This document shows positions 4,970-6,068 of a stretch of 6,068 nucleotides of DNA, piece by piece. The number at the start of each line of letters is the position of its first letter. Positions within the stretch are counted from its first letter, which is position 1. Location: NCBI GenBank assembly GCA_030612585.1, contig JAUWNP010000244.1, forward strand, positions 1 through 6,068, in the 5' to 3' direction. This DNA comes from Anaerolineae bacterium (GTDB taxonomy: Bacteria > Chloroflexota > Anaerolineae > B4-G1). The translations under genes were made by a program, and so were the position numbers. A model generated the notes under the pieces. The model was not told the origin of the DNA, made no database searches, and was given only the letters and a program-made list of their open reading frames with translations.

Positions 4970-5908
4970 GGCTACCCGATGGGGCTTCAGTGCGAGGGCC
5001 ACTGCTGAGAGGAGCACCAGCGATGCCAGCCCCCGCGCCAGGCACGCCAGCGGGTGAGGGCGCGGCTGGCGGACGGTGAGGACAGCGATGCCCAGCCGAT
5101 CATCTGGCAGGCGGGCCCCGTCCGCTCCTACCGCTGGCAGCCGCTCTCCAGTCCGCCAGTCGTAGAGGCCGGCTGTCAGTAGATAATCCCCCTCCGGCAG
5201 GTGCTCTGGCAGAACCATCGTGTGCGGATCGGCGACCACCTCTCCAGGAGCCCAACTCCAGGTGGGGCGCGTGCCGTGGGCGGCCGCCCCGTCCTCCTGC
5301 CAGGCCAGTCCCCCGGTGGGGTCCAGCAGATGGACGAAGACGCTCAGGTCCTCCGTGACCGGCTCTGTGGCCTGCCAGTAGAGCACCAGGGGGATACAAT
5401 CGCCGGGGGCGGCCTCGGTCAAGCGCAGGTCGTGGCCCAGGAAGCGGTAATGGTCGCCCAGGCTGATCGGCGACGGATGTTCGGGCTGAACGTCGGCAGG
5501 GAGTGCCGGGTAGAGCCAGGCGTGAGGCACGCCATCGAAGCCGACCTCCCGTGCCGGTGTGCGGGCGTAGTATCGTTCCCATAGGTCCCCCCACTGCCGG
5601 ACCTTGTAATCCCTCACGGTGTAGTTGCGGTGGAAGATTAAATAATCGGCCGGCTGGTCAATGTCCAACGTGATGCCCCGGAAGGTCTGGTTGAAGACGT
5701 GCCGCAGTTGTGCCGCGACGGTCAGACGTTCCGCGTCGGGCCGCCCGTTGAGGGTCGCAGCCAGTTCCGCCAGCCCTTCCCCCTCCTCACCGGTGAGGAT
5801 GGCACGAGCGGCTGCCTGAGGCCCTCCGGCCAGCCAGTTGAAGGCCGTCCCGTAATAGGGATGGCGGGGCAGGATCAGCGCGGCCTGGATCAGCAGCGGG
5901 AGCGCCAT
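4961..5908 (-). CDS. C-terminal part of an ArnT/PMT-like membrane glycosyltransferase (5' end disrupted or outside window)
   Basis: This looks like the C-terminal third of a Chloroflexota-type GT39/ArnT-like glycosyltransferase, which moves sugars from polyprenyl-phosphate donors at the membrane. It begins inside a hydrophobic helix ('LALALMALPLLIQAALIL' including codons before the ATG at 5908), followed by 'PRHPYYGTAFNWLAGG' (14-29), 'LAELAATLNGRPDAE' and 'PADYLIFHRNYTVRD' (about 85-99), all typical of the region after the last membrane helices. A beta-sandwich domain (about 144-279) follows: 'IPLVLYWQATEP', 'LSVFVHLLDPTGGLAWQEDG', 'GTRPTWSWAPGEVVAD', 'LPEGDYLLTAGLYDWRTGERL'. One helix (about 287-307) ends it. 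The catalytic N-terminal domain with its Asp is absent. ATG 5908 is the first in-frame Met but probably not the true start: the frame stays open to the right edge, yet from about 5924 it encodes Gly/Pro low-complexity sequence from a palindromic repeat. It is either a gene interrupted by a repeat or an assembly artefact. Confidence 0.75.
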   Translation of the reverse strand: MALPLLIQAALILPRHPYYGTAFNWLAGGPQAAARAILTGEEGEGLAELAATLNGRPDAERLTVAAQLRHVFNQTFRGITLDIDQPADYLIFHRNYTVRDYKVRQWGDLWERYYARTPAREVGFDGVPHAWLYPALPADVQPEHPSPISLGDHYRFLGHDLRLTEAAPGDCIPLVLYWQATEPVTEDLSVFVHLLDPTGGLAWQEDGAAAHGTRPTWSWAPGEVVADPHTMVLPEHLPEGDYLLTAGLYDWRTGERLPAVGADGARLPDDRLGIAVLTVRQPRPHPLACLARGLASLVLLSAVALALKPHRVALP

Positions 5909-5923
5909 CAGCGCCAGCGCTAT

Positions 5924-6068
5924 GCCCCCACCCCCGGCCCCTCCCCCAACCCTTCGGCTTCGCTCAGGACAAGCTCTGGGGGAGGGGAGTCCTTCCCTCT
6001 CCCATCCCCCCCAACATTGGGGGGGACGGAGGGGGGGCGGGGGGCCCGGGGGGGGGGGGGAGGTGAAA
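5924..6068. repeat. C/G-rich palindromic repeat and 13-G run at the window end
   Basis: CCCCTCCCCCA (5938-5948) pairs perfectly with TGGGGGAGGGG (5977-5987) around CCTTCGGCTTCGCTCAGG (5951-5968), a motif also seen in shortened form at 2352-2365. A second perfect palindrome has arms 6006-6014 (CCCCCCCAA) and 6017-6025. The last part contains very long G runs, including 13 G at 6048-6060. No independent gene is seen; the tract may be a dispersed repeat, poor assembly, or both. Confidence 0.65.

Overview
The window looks like chromosomal DNA from a GC-rich bacterium, most likely a member of the Chloroflexota (Anaerolineae-like). This rests on three things seen here: a membrane protein with a long Thr-Pro linker, the C-terminal part of an ArnT/PMT-like glycosyltransferase with a beta-sandwich tail, and intergenic spaces full of short repeats and palindromes. 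The taxon is an inference from gene style; no rRNA or other strong phylogenetic marker is present. The last ~145 bases are C/G homopolymer-rich and may be a poorly assembled contig end.

Layout. Bases 3-575 (+) hold the 3' part of a gene whose C-terminal domain resembles the LexA/S24 peptidase fold but appears to lack the catalytic Ser and Lys. A short gap leads to 604-1266 (+), a polytopic membrane protein of the phytol/dolichol kinase (CTP-dependent polyprenol kinase) family. This gene converges on 1335-2111 (-), a two-helix membrane-anchored protein with a Thr/Pro linker and an extracytoplasmic domain. The convergent junction (1267-1347) is an inverted pair of degenerate octamer arrays. The 373-base gap at 2112-2484 has no credible gene. 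It holds ATTGGTAC/ACCAATCT octamer arrays in opposite orientations around a ~98-base imperfect palindrome, and a possible promoter for the gene to its left.

The minus-strand block 4799-2485 is a HIT-family nucleotide hydrolase/transferase gene followed by uvrC, with a 4-base stop/start overlap, so the two are probably co-transcribed and translationally coupled. uvrC keeps its expected catalytic and cysteine residues but carries a ~27-residue Gly/Ser/Pro-rich insertion whose DNA resembles the repeat at the right edge. The HIT gene is much less GC-rich than uvrC. A 161-base leader upstream contains a strong ribosome binding site, a perfect hairpin and competing inverted repeats. The final gene (5908-4961, -) is the C-terminal part of a membrane glycosyltransferase; upstream of about base 5924 its sequence turns into palindromic C/G-rich repeat.

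No complete new system is apparent. The most interesting points are the degenerate S24-like domain, the octamer arrays that abut three stop codons, and the related G-rich palindromic sequence found both in frame within uvrC and at the break in the glycosyltransferase gene.
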